A DNA stretch of 64,000 bases from Siphonodentalium dalli (Eukaryota > Mollusca > Scaphopoda > Gadilida > Siphonodentaliidae). The stretch covers positions 214,984,373-215,048,372 of the forward strand of contig CP136061.1 in assembly GCA_032622095.1 (NCBI GenBank), written 5' to 3'. Positions 30,137 to 41,088 of this stretch are shown here, in pieces. The stretch's first letter is position 1. Each line of letters starts with the position of its first letter. A program made the position numbers and the translations under genes. Below the pieces are notes generated by a model. It had not been told where the DNA came from and ran no database searches. It saw only the letters and a program-made list of their open reading frames with translations.

Positions 30137-30192
30137 GCTCCTGTTCAAATAGTTCTCTCACTCCAGGTAAGTCTTTTGAGGCTCCAAAATAC
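30137..30192 (-). CDS. ISY1: ISY1 exon (YFGASKDLPGVRELFE)
   Basis: Two bases carried in complete Lys, then YFGASKDLPGVRELFEQE and one base left over. The acceptor is CATTTCAG and the donor is AGC|GTAAGT. It matches the ISY1 block KYFGAAKDLPGVRELFE almost residue for residue. Confidence 0.93.
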
Positions 30193-30277
30193 CTGAAATG
30201 TTTGTAGAACATAAAGCCAAGGCCTGATGGAGTGCACATAATTATGTGTCTGATGTCAAATTAAAAAACTACTTTAA

Positions 30278-30418
30278 CCCTTTCAGTGCCAAGTCCGATT
30301 TTTGTATCAACCCTAAGAGCTCTTTCCATCAATGTATCACATTATTATAATCATAAATTTGAAAAATGATCAAGGAAATATGGGTTGATACAAAAATTGG
30401 AGCTTGGCATTGAAAGGG
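30278..30418. mobile_element. Family C-ended MITE without the hairpin core
   Basis: TTAA is at 30274-30277 and 30419-30422. Ends CCCTTTCAGTGCCAAGTCCG and AGCTTGGCATTGAAAGGG match family C, and ATGGGTTGATACAAAAAT is shared with the right arm of family C (3785, 19707). It is only 141 bp and has no GCCAATGCATTCTC module. Confidence 0.72.
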
Positions 30419-30422
30419 TTAA

Positions 30423-30967
30423 AATTAATGGAACTTTCAGACCGCAAATACTGTCTTCAGACATAACTTTTCACTCAAAATTCTAATTTTTGCCATTATA
30501 TGCCATTGTTTTGCCATTTTAGTTTTAACTGTCTGTGACTTTGAAATTAAATGGGATGTTAACCCTTTGAAACATCACAATATTTTGGTAATTCTTGTAT
30601 GATGCTACCCTTTCTTCATCAGTATGGGGTTGACTCATTATTATTATAATGGTAAATTGGCTTTGTTCTGCAGAAAAATTATACTTTTCAACAAAACCAC
30701 AATTACACACATTATTGTTTGGGAATTTCCAGGAAAATGCCAGAACCAAAGCAAATTTTTATTGAACAAAACTCAAATTATCATGTCACACATTGACGAA
30801 AATGTACACAAATAGCGCAAAATAAAGTGCCAGTGATTGCTCCGATCCAAGAAAAAACTAAATTCTGAGAAACAAACTAGTCTAACAGTTCAAGTCATAA
30901 CAGAGGAATAAAGATGAAAATATGGCACCCATGATAAGTCAATGTCAACTAGAGGTGTGACTGTCCC
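30423..30967. other. ISY1 intron, no recognised feature
   Basis: AT-rich. An isolated TTAACCCTTTGAAAC at 30559 may be a solo end of a family C-type element. Confidence 0.4.
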
Positions 30968-31765
30968 AATGGGACTACGGATACCCCCCTGTTTTTAAAA
31001 TACTAAGATGTTTCACATGTCAGTAAACATTTAGTTAAAATAATAAAATAACAGTTCCCATTGCAGGTGTACAACCATAACCCTAATCTTAAACCTATTG
31101 ACCGAAAAATGTTGGAATAAAAGCTTGGACAAAATTATGTATGTTGCGAAAAAATTTCTAAGTTGTAAAAGGGGAATAACTCCACCAAAAAATGTCGGAC
31201 AGACGTCATAATCGCAGGTGCACAGGATCCCATGGTACTAAATATCAGTGCCAAGATTAAAAAACATTGACCGAAAAATGTAGGAATAAAAGCTCGGACA
31301 AAATTATGAATGTTGCAAAAAAAGTTTCTAAATAAAAAAAGGGGGATAACTCCACCAAAAAATGTCGGACAGACGTCATAATCGCAAGTGCACAAGTTCC
31401 CATGGTACTAAATATCTGTGCCACGTTTTTAAAAAATTGACTGAAAAATGTAGGAATAAAAGCTCGGACAAAAGTATACATGTTGTGAAAATTTTCTAAG
31501 TCGAAAAAGGGGGGATAACTCCACTAAAAAAAGTCCAACAGACGTCATAATCGCAGGTGCACAGGTTCCCATGGAGGTTGATGTCTGTGCCAAGTTTCAC
31601 GGAAATTGATCAAAAAACGAATGAGAAAAACTCTGGACAAATTTGTGTCCATGGACGGACGACGCCGACGGACGACGCCGACGGACGACGCCGACGGACG
31701 ACAGACGGACGGACAAGCTGACTCCAGTATACCCCCCCCTAACTTCGTTGCGGGGGGTATAATAA
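30968..31765. repeat. Tandem array with GGGGATAACTCC units and CCCCC/GGGGG ends
   Basis: It starts near GGGACTACGGATACCCCCC and ends AGTATACCCCCCCCTAAC...GCGGGGGGTATAATA. Three to four units carry AATGTCGGACAGACGTCATA, ATCGCAGGTGCACAGG and ACTCCACCAAAAAA. The right side has a GGACGACGCCGAC microsatellite (31650-31710). The end structure parallels 26747-27950, so both may be one transposon class with tandem bodies. Confidence 0.7.
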
Positions 31766-32400
31766 AATAGTGATAATAGCAGCTGCTACATGATATTTAT
31801 TTTAACATCTCAGCCTTGAAATATTTTAATAGTAGCAACACACCTGGCTCGCTGCTGACAATATATTCTTATTCAGACCATGGCTGCACAACCAAAGAGC
31901 CATCAATGGCTGATTTATTTTAATTACAAAGCGATAGGTCCATAAGGTCAGCTGTGACAACTGTGTTTATGTAAGGGGGTGGCTTTAAAATTTATCTTTA
32001 TTCTACTTTAATAATACAGGCCGGGATGAATGCTCTGAATTTGATTAAATCTGACCGAATTATTATAGCAGATATTTGAATATAGTATGGGTTGACAGAC
32101 ATGTGTCATGCACAGGGACAGAAGATGGAAGAGAGAGGGGGGGGGTGATGAGATCTTAGCGCACCAACTTTGGTCAAAATTTTCAACACGTGGAAATTTC
32201 ATGCCTGACACAACATTAGTCGGAAATTTTACACCACATATAGTTTGAATTTACACCCGTTGTTTGATTTTCCCACCAGTATTAAATTAGTGGGGAATTT
32301 GCTGTTGTTTTTTTTACTTTTGGTCTGATATGGGCATCAATTGGAAATTTTCCAACCTTAGGGGAAGTCAGGCCCATAAGTCAAGTAAAAACAAGGGTTG
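31766..32400. other. ISY1 intron, no recognised feature
   Basis: No exon or repeat is recognised except a short G run at 32138-32147. Confidence 0.4.
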
Positions 32401-32404
32401 CACA

Positions 32405-32797
32405 TCATAGACGCTACCCCCGTAAATTGGGCTAGCATCACTAAATTCACCCTCTGGGGACCTCATTCTGCTTGAGCCTCATCTTCTCTGGAAAGTGTCT
32501 GTCTTATCAAATTAGTTTCTTTAGAAACTTCTTCGCAAGGATGCTTTTTCTTTTTTAGTTTAGTTTCTCAAAATCTCCAAATTGGCAGATGACACATTGA
32601 ATATTCAAGGTTCCCAATGGGTGCACATCACAATATTCACCATCTGTGAACTTACATACGAGTCTAGGTCTCCCATACCAGATGAGGCAATGCAGAATGA
32701 GGTCCCCAGAGAATGAATTTGGTGATGCCAGCCCACTGTGCTTGAAAGCGTCACTAAATTCACCCTCTGGGAACCTCATTCTGCAAATGTCTGGCAC
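32405..32797. mobile_element. Family E MITE, left half of first hairpin missing
   Basis: It starts inside the first hairpin (GGGCTAGCATCACTAAATTC) and runs through the centre to a right end reading GCAAATGTCTGGCACC, about 90 bases from an ISY1 exon. Confidence 0.68.
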
Positions 32798-32885
32798 CTT
32801 ATTCTCCTGGTCTGTGCTAATTTATCTATGACTTCCTTGAAACATTGAACAGAAAAGCAATACGAATGTACAGTGTGTGTCTTAC

Positions 32886-32947
32886 TTGTATCCCTTGTTG
32901 CCTGGAACTTCTTTTCCTTCATGATCCAACATTTTTGGCCCAATTCT
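32886..32947 (-). CDS. ISY1: ISY1 exon (GPKMLDHEGKEVPG)
   Basis: Sixty-two bases, 20 codons plus two: RIGPKMLDHEGKEVPGNKGY. I took the acceptor as TTCTCTAG|AGAATT, which keeps phase 0 from the previous exon; AG two bases later would break the frame. The donor is AA|GTAAGA. Confidence 0.92.
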
Positions 32948-33625
32948 CTAGAGAAAATAAATTTATAATGATTACACAATCATTCTCAGGAAAAACTAAC
33001 TGCGAAAATGGATGCAGTGACTACTATCCATACTTATAACACCCCAATCAGCCCTCGACCAATGAAAATGATCCTATGAGGTCCTGTGATCTTTATTTAC
33101 TGTAAAGATCATAATCTCGTATTCTACAGTGTAAAACAGCCTGTCATCATTGCAATAGGAGTATGCATTGTGTTAGTGTCGTGGGTCTTGATTGACCAAT
33201 TACACACACCCGATAGTTCAGACAAAAGAGCATTGGTTGACTGGTACTGATATGTGGTGTACCAAGTGATCTGACTACTAGCAAATGCAGGGACGTAGCT
33301 AGTCTAGTTTAGAGCTAGTCTAGTCCTTGGCCCAGCCAGCTCCACTGAGGTGACTAAAAAAAACAAGTCTGGCAAAAATTTCTGTATGCTTCGCGATAAC
33401 CAATTCTCACCTTAATTATTGGCATTTATTGCTCAATCAAGTCCTAAAATCAATCAAAATAATTAGCACAATGAGTTGGCCATAAACCAGTAATAAATAC
33501 CAGTTGTAGTGATTATAACAGATTGTGTAACCCTTCTGGTAACCTACAGGTTACATAATAAGCGCAAACCAGGCAAACAAATAATAGATTACGCATAATT
33601 TTGAAATCTGCAGGGCTGGTATGGG
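32948..33625. other. ISY1 intron, no recognised feature
   Basis: A GAGCTAGTCTAGT duplication lies at 33295-33325. Otherwise nothing is identified. Confidence 0.4.
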
Positions 33626-33629
33626 TTAA

Positions 33630-34060
33630 TGACTGTATAGTCCAGTGATTAGGGTGTCGGACTTGTATTCGCTGTAAACACAACGATATGTCGCTAGTCT
33701 ATTATGAGTCTTCACACAGCAGTGGCTTGGCTGCTTTGAGTGATGTGTAATTGTCAGATTGCTCGCTGATACAAATCCCGCGCCAAGTTGTGACCCTTGA
33801 GCAAGGTCGCTCGTACGGTGTCAGCTTCGCATCACTCACGCATTAAATTAGTACCAGTCAGCTTGTCATACTGATGAGTATCAGAGCATGTTCTGATCAA
33901 ACTAGAGCAGTGCCTGCAATGGCTGCAGATGGTTCATTGATTGGCTTGTACAAATGACTGGGGTAATATTGTAATATTTACAAGCGTACGTGTGTTAGAG
34001 CAAGTAATTGGTTAATCGCTATATAAAATTGGTCATTATTATTTATTATTATTATAGTTC
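33630..34060 (+). mobile_element. Probable second SINE-type retroposon
   Basis: TAGTCCAGTGATTAGGGTGTCGGACT is tRNA-like around the A box (key part AGTGATTAGGGTGTCGGAC). A long body follows and the 3' end TCGCTATATAAAATTGGTC leads into an ATT-repeat tail. A good B box is not evident and I could not find a target duplication, so the class is less certain than for 2695-3015. Confidence 0.55.
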
Positions 34061-34160
34061 AGAACTTGGGCTTAAATTATTGACTAATTTACTAAATACT
34101 AATAAATATTCGCAACTGGTTGATTGACTGAGATTTCCCCCCAGCAGCTACATGTATATC

Positions 34161-34757
34161 ATAAGATACTATGGGTGGCGGGATGGGGTGGTGGGTGGGA
34201 ACTTATCCTTATTATTTATGTGGGCAGTAGAGGGTATCACTGTCAGCAGGGCGTGTAACTAGAGGGTATCACTGTCCAGCCGGGACGTGTAACTAGAGGG
34301 TACCCGTATAGAGGCTACTGCCCACATAAATAATAAGGATAAGTTCCCACCCACCACCCCATCCCGCCACCCATAGTATCTTATGCGCCGCAGGCGCCCG
34401 TATAGAGGCTACTGCCCACATAAATAATAAGGATAAGTTCCCACCCACCGACCCATCCCGCCACCCATAGTATCTTATGCGCCGCAGGCGCCCGTATAGA
34501 GGCTACTGCCCACATAAATAATAAGGATAAGTTCCCACCCACCGACCCATCCCGCCACCCATAGTATCTTATGCGCCGCAGGCGCCCGTATAGAGGCTAC
34601 TGCCCACATAAATAATAAGGATAAGTTCCCACCCACCGACCCATCCCGCCACCCATAGTATCTTATGCGCCGCAGGCGCCCGTATAGAGGCTACTGCCCA
34701 CATAAATAATAAGGATAAGTTCCCACCCACCACCCCATCCCGCCACCCATAGTATCA
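34161..34757. repeat. Foldback with one left arm and five tandem right arms
   Basis: Left arm 34161-34230 (ATAAGATACTATGGGTGGCG...) is the perfect complement of the right-arm word ending CGCCACCCATAGTATCTTAT. The right arm is repeated five times at a 94-bp period, starting at 34303, 34397, 34491, 34585 and 34679, with GCGCCGCAGGCGCC joints. The first and last right arms read CCACCACCCC and the middle three CCACCGACCC. A 33-bp duplication (AGAGGGTATCACTGTC) fills the loop. It ends 40 bases from an ISY1 exon. Confidence 0.85.
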
Positions 34758-34797
34758 TTTCACCAATCCTTAGCGGAAAACCTGATAGTAAGCTCAC

Positions 34798-34910
34798 CTT
34801 ATAATCTGGGCCTCCCAGTTCCTTGATTCTCTCCTCCCAGTGACCTTTCTCACGTAGCAGTTTATTAATTTCATCATTCAGATCCCTCAGCCTAAATTCG
34901 CCGAGACCAG
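34798..34910 (-). CDS. ISY1: ISY1 exon ([17 protein letters not shown])
   Basis: With one base carried in it encodes 38 codons: [38 protein letters not shown]. The acceptor is AAATTGTAG and the donor is AAG|GTGAGC. This is the most conserved helix of ISY1. Confidence 0.94.
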
Positions 34911-35616
34911 CTACAATTTAGAAACAATAAACTAAATAATCCATATTCCAAACGATAATTAGAGATAAAGCTATGATTGTCGCAAGCTTAAGGTTAATAA
35001 AGAATACCGGTACCCCTCTGGTGCACTAGAAGCACTACAGCTACCGGTATTTCTTAATAATCGACCATTTTAATGAGGTTGCAGACCAACCACTACCAGT
35101 GAACCATGGTCAAGTGGTTTCACCTTTAATGCCATAGGTTGACCTCCAGTATTCGCCAGTATTTGCACAGCAGGAATATAATCCATCACCATTCCACACT
35201 GCAGTATTTTCTCTCAACACCACTGTCAACAACAATAGACAGTCCTTAATCTATCACAATTTTAAATGGCGCGTCTCAAAATTGTTTGTTGAATCTGCAA
35301 ATATTTACTGCAAAATATTCGTGGCATTGGAACTTTCTCAAAATCTGTTTGCGGAAAATTAAGGAATTTATTTGGGATATAACATTGCATGTTCGTGCAC
35401 AAATGCCACATATATATCGCTAAAAACCCACTTCAGAAGACTCACATAAGAGTTAGAACTTGTAAACATATCATCGGCCATACTTACGTTGGGCAGTGGC
35501 TCACTGTCCACATGTAACATTTGGCCAAATCAGATCAAAAATCAAATCGATAAAATAATGTCTAAAACGCATGGCCCTAAATAAGGTGTGTGCAATTACA
35601 AACACAAGGTAGAACC
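34911..35616. other. ISY1 intron, no recognised feature
   Basis: A small inverted pair ATACCGGTA...TACCGGTAT surrounds 35005-35050. No exon is seen. Confidence 0.4.
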
Positions 35617-37495
35617 AATGAGTTTAGTGTGCCTGTCATTTGCAGAATGAGGTCCCCAGAGGGTGAATTTAGTGATGCTATCCCGCATAACAGGCTAGCA
35701 TCACCAAATTCCACCTCTGGGGGACATCATTCTGCATGGCCTCATCCGCTATGGCAGGGTTTCCGCCAGGGGGGAATTAATGAGTCCGTATTGGGGAAAC
35801 ACAAAACGCGACGGGACGACCATGGTTCGTCCCGTGGGTGGGGGGAATTTTTTTTTATTTGACACTGAAAAGAAGCCATTTCCTTGCACCTGAGTGTCCC
35901 ATAAAGCAATCCAAAGCTACGTATGTTATGCAAGTCTATCATTTCCATGTGTGCATTAATTCTGTTGATGGTATCCAAATGATTAGTTATTAAATTACGT
36001 ATGTAAGACTGCCGTCTGATTGAAGACTATATAAATGAACGAGCTACGAGTTTAATACAGTGTTTACAAATTTATAACTTACAATAAGATTCCAACAGGT
36101 AGAATGAATCCAAACACTAAAAAGCATCTACGCATTGACCAATAATACCTAGCAAGGAGAATTTAAGAAAGTATTTCGTAGAATTTCAAGTAGCGTCAGT
36201 GAAAATGAAACTGAGAGGATTATTATATTCTGTCAATCATAAAACTATTTGTGCGCGGCGACGTCACACTGCAGGATTTGTCTGCAAGAGATATTTATAG
36301 CAGCGAAATACGAATGGCAGTGAAATCTTTCACCCGGAACGCGTAGCTTGTTCAATAGTCCAACAACTGATGACCGCAGCTATAGAACAGAGTTTTAGCC
36401 AACGAGTTATACACTATAATTGAGTTTTTGGCGGGAAGTGTGAACATGTGTGTCGTTGATTATTGTGCTTGGGGATCCAGGCGGGACAACAAAACTATTA
36501 TTGACCGTACTTTGACTTTATCTCTATATTGGGGGGGGGGGTATGTGTTCGTGTTTATCCTCCATGCATGTAATATGGCTCAAATGAATGGTGTTCTCAC
36601 TATGAATTCCGGCTATAAAGACTGATTTGGGACAGGTTCCATATTATTGTGAAATAAATCAGTTTGGGATAATAATCAACACGCGTAGAGAATCACATGT
36701 ATTTTTCAGGAACTTCACTTAATGGTACATCGAACTCAAAACAAATGATAATACAGCAATAAGATAAATGATCAACATTGAGTAGTTTCATCCACGAAAA
36801 TCCTGTGCTTAAAAATATCCCCGACTCAGCAATTGTGTTCTTTGATCCAATTATGTGATCGTACGATAGCACAGGGTCCTCGAGCGTGAGTAGTTTCATC
36901 CATGGAATCCCGTGCACAAAAATATAGCCGCACTCAACAGTCCTGCATTCTTTGATGTTACCGCGACATGTATTACTCTGTATCTAATGTCGCTATTTGA
37001 CAATTTCGGGAGATAGACTGTGTTGATATCATTTTGTCAATATTAATGAAAATAAGTGTAGATATATAGCCTGTCGACACAGACAAGACTGAAAAAGTTT
37101 TTAATAAGTCATTTATTTGTGTAGGAGTGGGATTTCATGCAACGACCGACGGGGGGAATGGGTCCGTGTGACGGACCCGCAGCCGGCCTGGCGGAAACCC
37201 TGGCTATTGAAGTTCCCAAATGGTGAATATTGTGATGTACACCCATTGGGAACTTCGATAACGCAATGTGTCGTCTGCCAATTTGGGGCTATAGCAGCTA
37301 TAGAGAAAGATATGTGAAGAAGTTTCTGTAGAAATTTGATAATAAAGAAACTTTCCAGAGAAGATGAGGCCTAAGCAGAATGAGGTACCCAGAGGGTAAA
37401 TTTAGTGATGCTAGCCCGCTATGTGGGATAGCATCATTAAATTCTCCCTCTGGGGTCCTCATTCTGCAAATTACAGACTCTCTATAATCAGGCTT
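35617..37495. mobile_element. Family E MITE split by element X
   Basis: The left part is 35617-35754 (first hairpin and GGCCTCATCCGCTATGG); the right part is 37203-37495 (GAAGTTCCCAAATGG through the second hairpin to AATCAGGCTTG). The outer flanks GGTAGAAC and ATTAGAAC agree at six of eight positions, a decayed 8-bp duplication. The right copy (37496-37503) reaches into positions +6 to +13 of the following ISY1 intron. Confidence 0.75.
35755..37202. mobile_element. Element X, non-autonomous hAT-like, inserted in a family E MITE
   Basis: Ends CAGGGTTTCCGCCAGG and CCTGGCGGAAACCCTG form a perfect inverted pair. Flanks GCTATGG and GCTATTG suggest a decayed duplication. Subterminal GGGGGGAAT words lie near both ends (35769 and 37152). 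The 1.45-kb body shows no transposase frame; short open frames in it do not resemble known proteins. A poly-G run is at 36531-36540. Confidence 0.78.
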
Positions 37496-37508
37496 GATTA
37501 GAACTCAC

Positions 37509-37617
37509 CATTTTGAATCTGTGCAACCTTTCTTGAAACCTCCCCAATTATCTGTCGTCTCCATTTCTCACTCTGTGGCAGACTATCACACTCTGTTGCC
37601 AGGTATGGCCTTCTCTC
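37509..37617 (-). CDS. ISY1: ISY1 exon (EKWRRQIIGE)
   Basis: Thirty-six codons plus one base: ERRPYLATECDSLPQSEKWR then RQIIGEVSRKVAQIQN. The acceptor is TTTTACTAG and the donor is ATG|GTGAGT. A family E MITE starts 14 bases into the following intron. Confidence 0.94.
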
Positions 37618-37686
37618 CTAGTAAAAGTTTTAAAGTTTTAAAATAACATATACCTGTTCCCATAAAAGAGTATCAATCTGATTTAA

Positions 37687-38132
37687 AGGTACTCAATCCG
37701 ATTAAGCACCCCTAAATTACTATTTCTTTGGCTTCAGGGGTAAAAAATATTTGATTCGAGTCGAGGAACCCACCCTTCAAAGCTCAGAGTGATCAGATAT
37801 CGAAATGTGTTAATTTTTGGAGATGTGGGCCACTTCCACGTCTCAAACGGACAAATTACGGACAAATTGCAGGTGTAAGATGGATAACTCTAAAATCAAG
37901 TGATTTTTATTAACAATAATAACCACTTGATTTTAGAGTTATCCATCTTACACCCGCAATATGTCTGTAATTTGTCCGTTTGAGACGTGGAAGTGGCCCA
38001 CATCTCCAAAAATTAACACATTTCAAAAATCGATCTCTGAGCTTTGAAGGGTTCCTCGATTCGAATCAAATATTTTTTACCCCCAAAGCCAAAGAAATAG
38101 TAATTTAGGAGCGTCTAATCGGATTGAGTACC
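37687..38132. mobile_element. Family J foldback element (TTAA)
   Basis: TTAA is at 37683-37686 and 38133-38136. The arms pair over about 200 bases: AGGTACTCAATCCGATTAAG against CTAATCGGATTGAGTACC, and CACTTGATTTTAGAGTTATCC against its complement around the centre at about 37915. This copy lacks the 32-bp satellite. Confidence 0.8.
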
Positions 38133-38136
38133 TTAA

Positions 38137-39303
38137 TTGATATACTGACTGATGGAAAATTGACAGGCCAATTTCACTTCACTGTCCTCAAAAGGGAAGA
38201 ATCAAGTAAAACTTTGGTCATATAAACAAAATGGTTCGTTCTCATGGAAATTATTTTTTCAGGGAGTCAGATATGTATATTTATTATTTATGACCCATTT
38301 ATTTTTGTGAAGAGGTGGGTATTTATGTATCAAATATTTACATGATTTCCATTTTCAACTAATATAAAAGATAAGACTTTCCTATGGTTCTATAAACTTC
38401 CCTATCAAGGTTTGGGTTAGTAGAAACACCACACCCGGACTATTCACAATTGTTATTGTCTATAAACTGAATACCTCTCCATTCTAACATTTAATCCTGA
38501 ATTTCACACAGTGCCTTTCAAATGTACACTAGAGCATGAGGATCAGCTAATTGTCTTCTTAATGATACAGGCGGCCTTTGCCATGGGTATAGCTGTTAAA
38601 ATAGTCACATCGGCTAAAATCGCCATAAACAGAATGAATATTATCTAATAGACAGATGTTGTTCTTATTGCAATCATAAATATCATGTAAATTGCATGTT
38701 ATTGTCATGTTTGTATGCTTTGTTACATACAGGTAAACAAACATAAAAAAAAATAATTCAAAACCATTTGTTTATAGGAACACTTCGAACTACCGGATCG
38801 TCCAACGAAAATGTTCCGTTAAAATATAGAGCTATTCCCCTTCCATTGAAAATACATGTTTAGGTTGAATTATGTTGCATTCTGGGAGCCATAACGGGGG
38901 GAAATCTTTCTATGATTTCAGCTGTTTTCTATTCATCTTCTAATGCACAGACATTTAAATGGTGATAAATTGTAGCATTTTAATAATATTTTATGGTATA
39001 GATTGTTATTAAAACCGCATATCAAGGCACTATAAAAAAATAATTTGATACTCGAAAATTAAATGGGCCTTTAAATGATTAATAGCAGATTGTTTAAGCA
39101 ATTTTAATGGAGTTTTAACAGTATAAAACCACTATCACCTGCCTGTGAAACTAATCACAAAATAAAAGGTGATTGCTTGGCCTGTCAAAATAACCTGTCT
39201 AAAGAGAATGGAATGTGAAATTACCTTGAAGGTTTAATAGTTTGCACAATTCCAAACCATCCAGACTTTAAAATGTAAAAAGTCCATTCCCCAGTTATGC
39301 TTT
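38137..39303. repeat. ISY1 intron with a family T segment
   Basis: Positions 38565-38760 match the repeat at 11690-11960 (GGGTATAGCTGTTAAAAT, CGCCATAAACAGAA). The remainder is AT-rich without a recognised feature. Confidence 0.5.
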
Positions 39304-39307
39304 TAAC

Positions 39308-39482
39308 CCTTCCATTACTGGCGCTTTCATAAATATTATGAAAACCCTGCGCCAATGCATTCTCTTATATATGTGAGTCTCCCATAGGGAGACACATATA
39401 TAAGAGAATGCATTGGACTAACAATATTTACCGTGACCTTGTAAGACAAGGCATTCTCTTATTATATATGAGGCTCCTGCCA
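39308..39482. mobile_element. Family A MITE, truncated
   Basis: After TTAA 39304-39307: CCCTTCCATTACTGGCGC, one hairpin, the CCGTGACCTTGTAAG spacer and the left half of the second hairpin, then it stops at GAGGCTCC. Confidence 0.68.
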
Positions 39483-39515
39483 TGTAATAATTAAACTACC
39501 GACCTCTGTATAATA

Positions 39516-39984
39516 TGTGACCCGCCGTATCAAATCCAGTCGGAAGTCGGGATTTTTTTACCCTGTGTGTGCCAATGCATTCTCTTATATATGCGAGTCG
39601 ACCATAGGTCGCCTCGCATATATAAGAGAATGCATTGGCCTAACAATTTTTTACAATTTTAATAATTTGTTCTTGTATTCTTTAACAATTTTATAATTTC
39701 ACCCATACAGAGACCCAGACAAACATGAGCAGACGACACTCTTCTATATGCTTCTATATATGTGTGGGGCTCCCTGCAGGGTAATGGATGTTTTTTATTT
39801 TATGTCCTAAAAATTGTAAGAAACATACATGTATATTTAAAAAACATGATAAAAAATTGTTAGGCCAATGCATTCTCTTATATATGCGAGGCGACCTATG
39901 CTCAACTCGCATATATAAGAGAATGCATTGGCACAGGGTAAAAAAAATCCCGACTTCCGACTGGATTTGATATGGCGGGTCACA
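39516..39984. mobile_element. Family D MITE, TA-flanked, with two hairpin modules
   Basis: TA is at 39514-39515 and 39985-39986. Ends TGTGACCCGCCGTATCAAAT and ATTTGATATGGCGGGTCACA. Hairpins are at about 39571-39640 and 39862-39936, and the CAGACAAACATGAGCAGACG segment is shared with the copy at 5887. Confidence 0.8.
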
Positions 39985-40412
39985 TATAGTATATCAGTCA
40001 TACCCTCAACATTAACCTCTTGGCTACTGTACGTCAGTACTGAGTTTGGACGTATAATGTCACACTGTGTGCTATACGTCCAAACTGAGTACGGGCCTAC
40101 ATCAGCACACCAGAAGTTGGCCATTATCGACAACTAGAACTCAGCGATTGGTGCATCGGAACAACTGTATCTCGAAGTTTCAAACAGTGTATGATGTTCC
40201 ACGATTTTGAATGATAATAACTTTCAACTGAGTCAGTTTTATGGTTTTCATGCTATTCCCGTTATATTTTTCAAATGGAAAATGACCATAACCTCATCAG
40301 CCCTGAGCCCAGCACCCAACATCAAAATGTCATTAGCAGTTAAAATAATACTGGTAACTACAGTATGATCATCGACATATGTCTTTGTATTCAATCACCA
40401 CAATTCACGTAC

Positions 40413-40464
40413 CTTTTCCTTATTATCGCCAACATGGGCAGCCCTCCATCTGGCTAACGTTGTC
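40413..40464 (-). CDS. ISY1: ISY1 exon (ARWRAAHVGDNKEK)
   Basis: AT carried from the previous exon plus G restores Met, then TTLARWRAAHVGDNKEK. The acceptor is CTGTTTCAG and the donor is AAG|GTACGT. It matches the N-terminal ISY1 segment MTALARFRxA; the downstream K-E-K joins ERRP. Confidence 0.92.
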
Positions 40465-41088
40465 CTGAAACAGAACATATGGAACTTTTAAGTAATAATG
40501 TTAGCAATAATGGATAGTATAATGGATGTATATAGTACCTATTCAAATACATGTACAAATATTTAGGAAAATTTCAGCCACATCCATGATATCATTTGAG
40601 AATAGCTCAGAATATGATATCATTGAGAATAGCTCAGAATACACAATGTCCGAAATACAGCTATGTTCTGGTTAATCGACCCTCCTTAACGATGCTGACC
40701 ACCGGTATTACCGCGGTACTCAACCGCGTTCATGTGATCATGATGGACAACATCATAAAAGTGCAAAATACACATTGATTAGTAATTCCTTTGGAAATGT
40801 TCAGATAATAAGTTCAACAAACTACCAATAAATATGAATCCTTCTATACTTGTATTATATGTCATCTGCTTATTTTTCCTGAAAACCTCTCCAGATGAAA
40901 AATATACCATTTCAATGTATACTTTTATAAATGAGTGGGAAAAAACCTTTAGTATAGAAAGTGTTTAGCGGGATAAACTGTAGTAATTCTGACCAATCAA
41001 AGACATTCAAATTTAGCCTACCCTTTTGAGAAAATAATTTCACTAATTTTTTAGCTTTTATATTATATCTATACATGTAGATATGTAC
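40465..41088. other. ISY1 intron with family H fragment
   Basis: A 33-bp duplication (GATATCATTTGAGAATAGCT) lies at 40590-40650. Positions 40790-40975 resemble family H (AGATAATAAGTTCAACAA, GTATAGAAAGTGTTTAG). No exon is seen. Confidence 0.5.
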
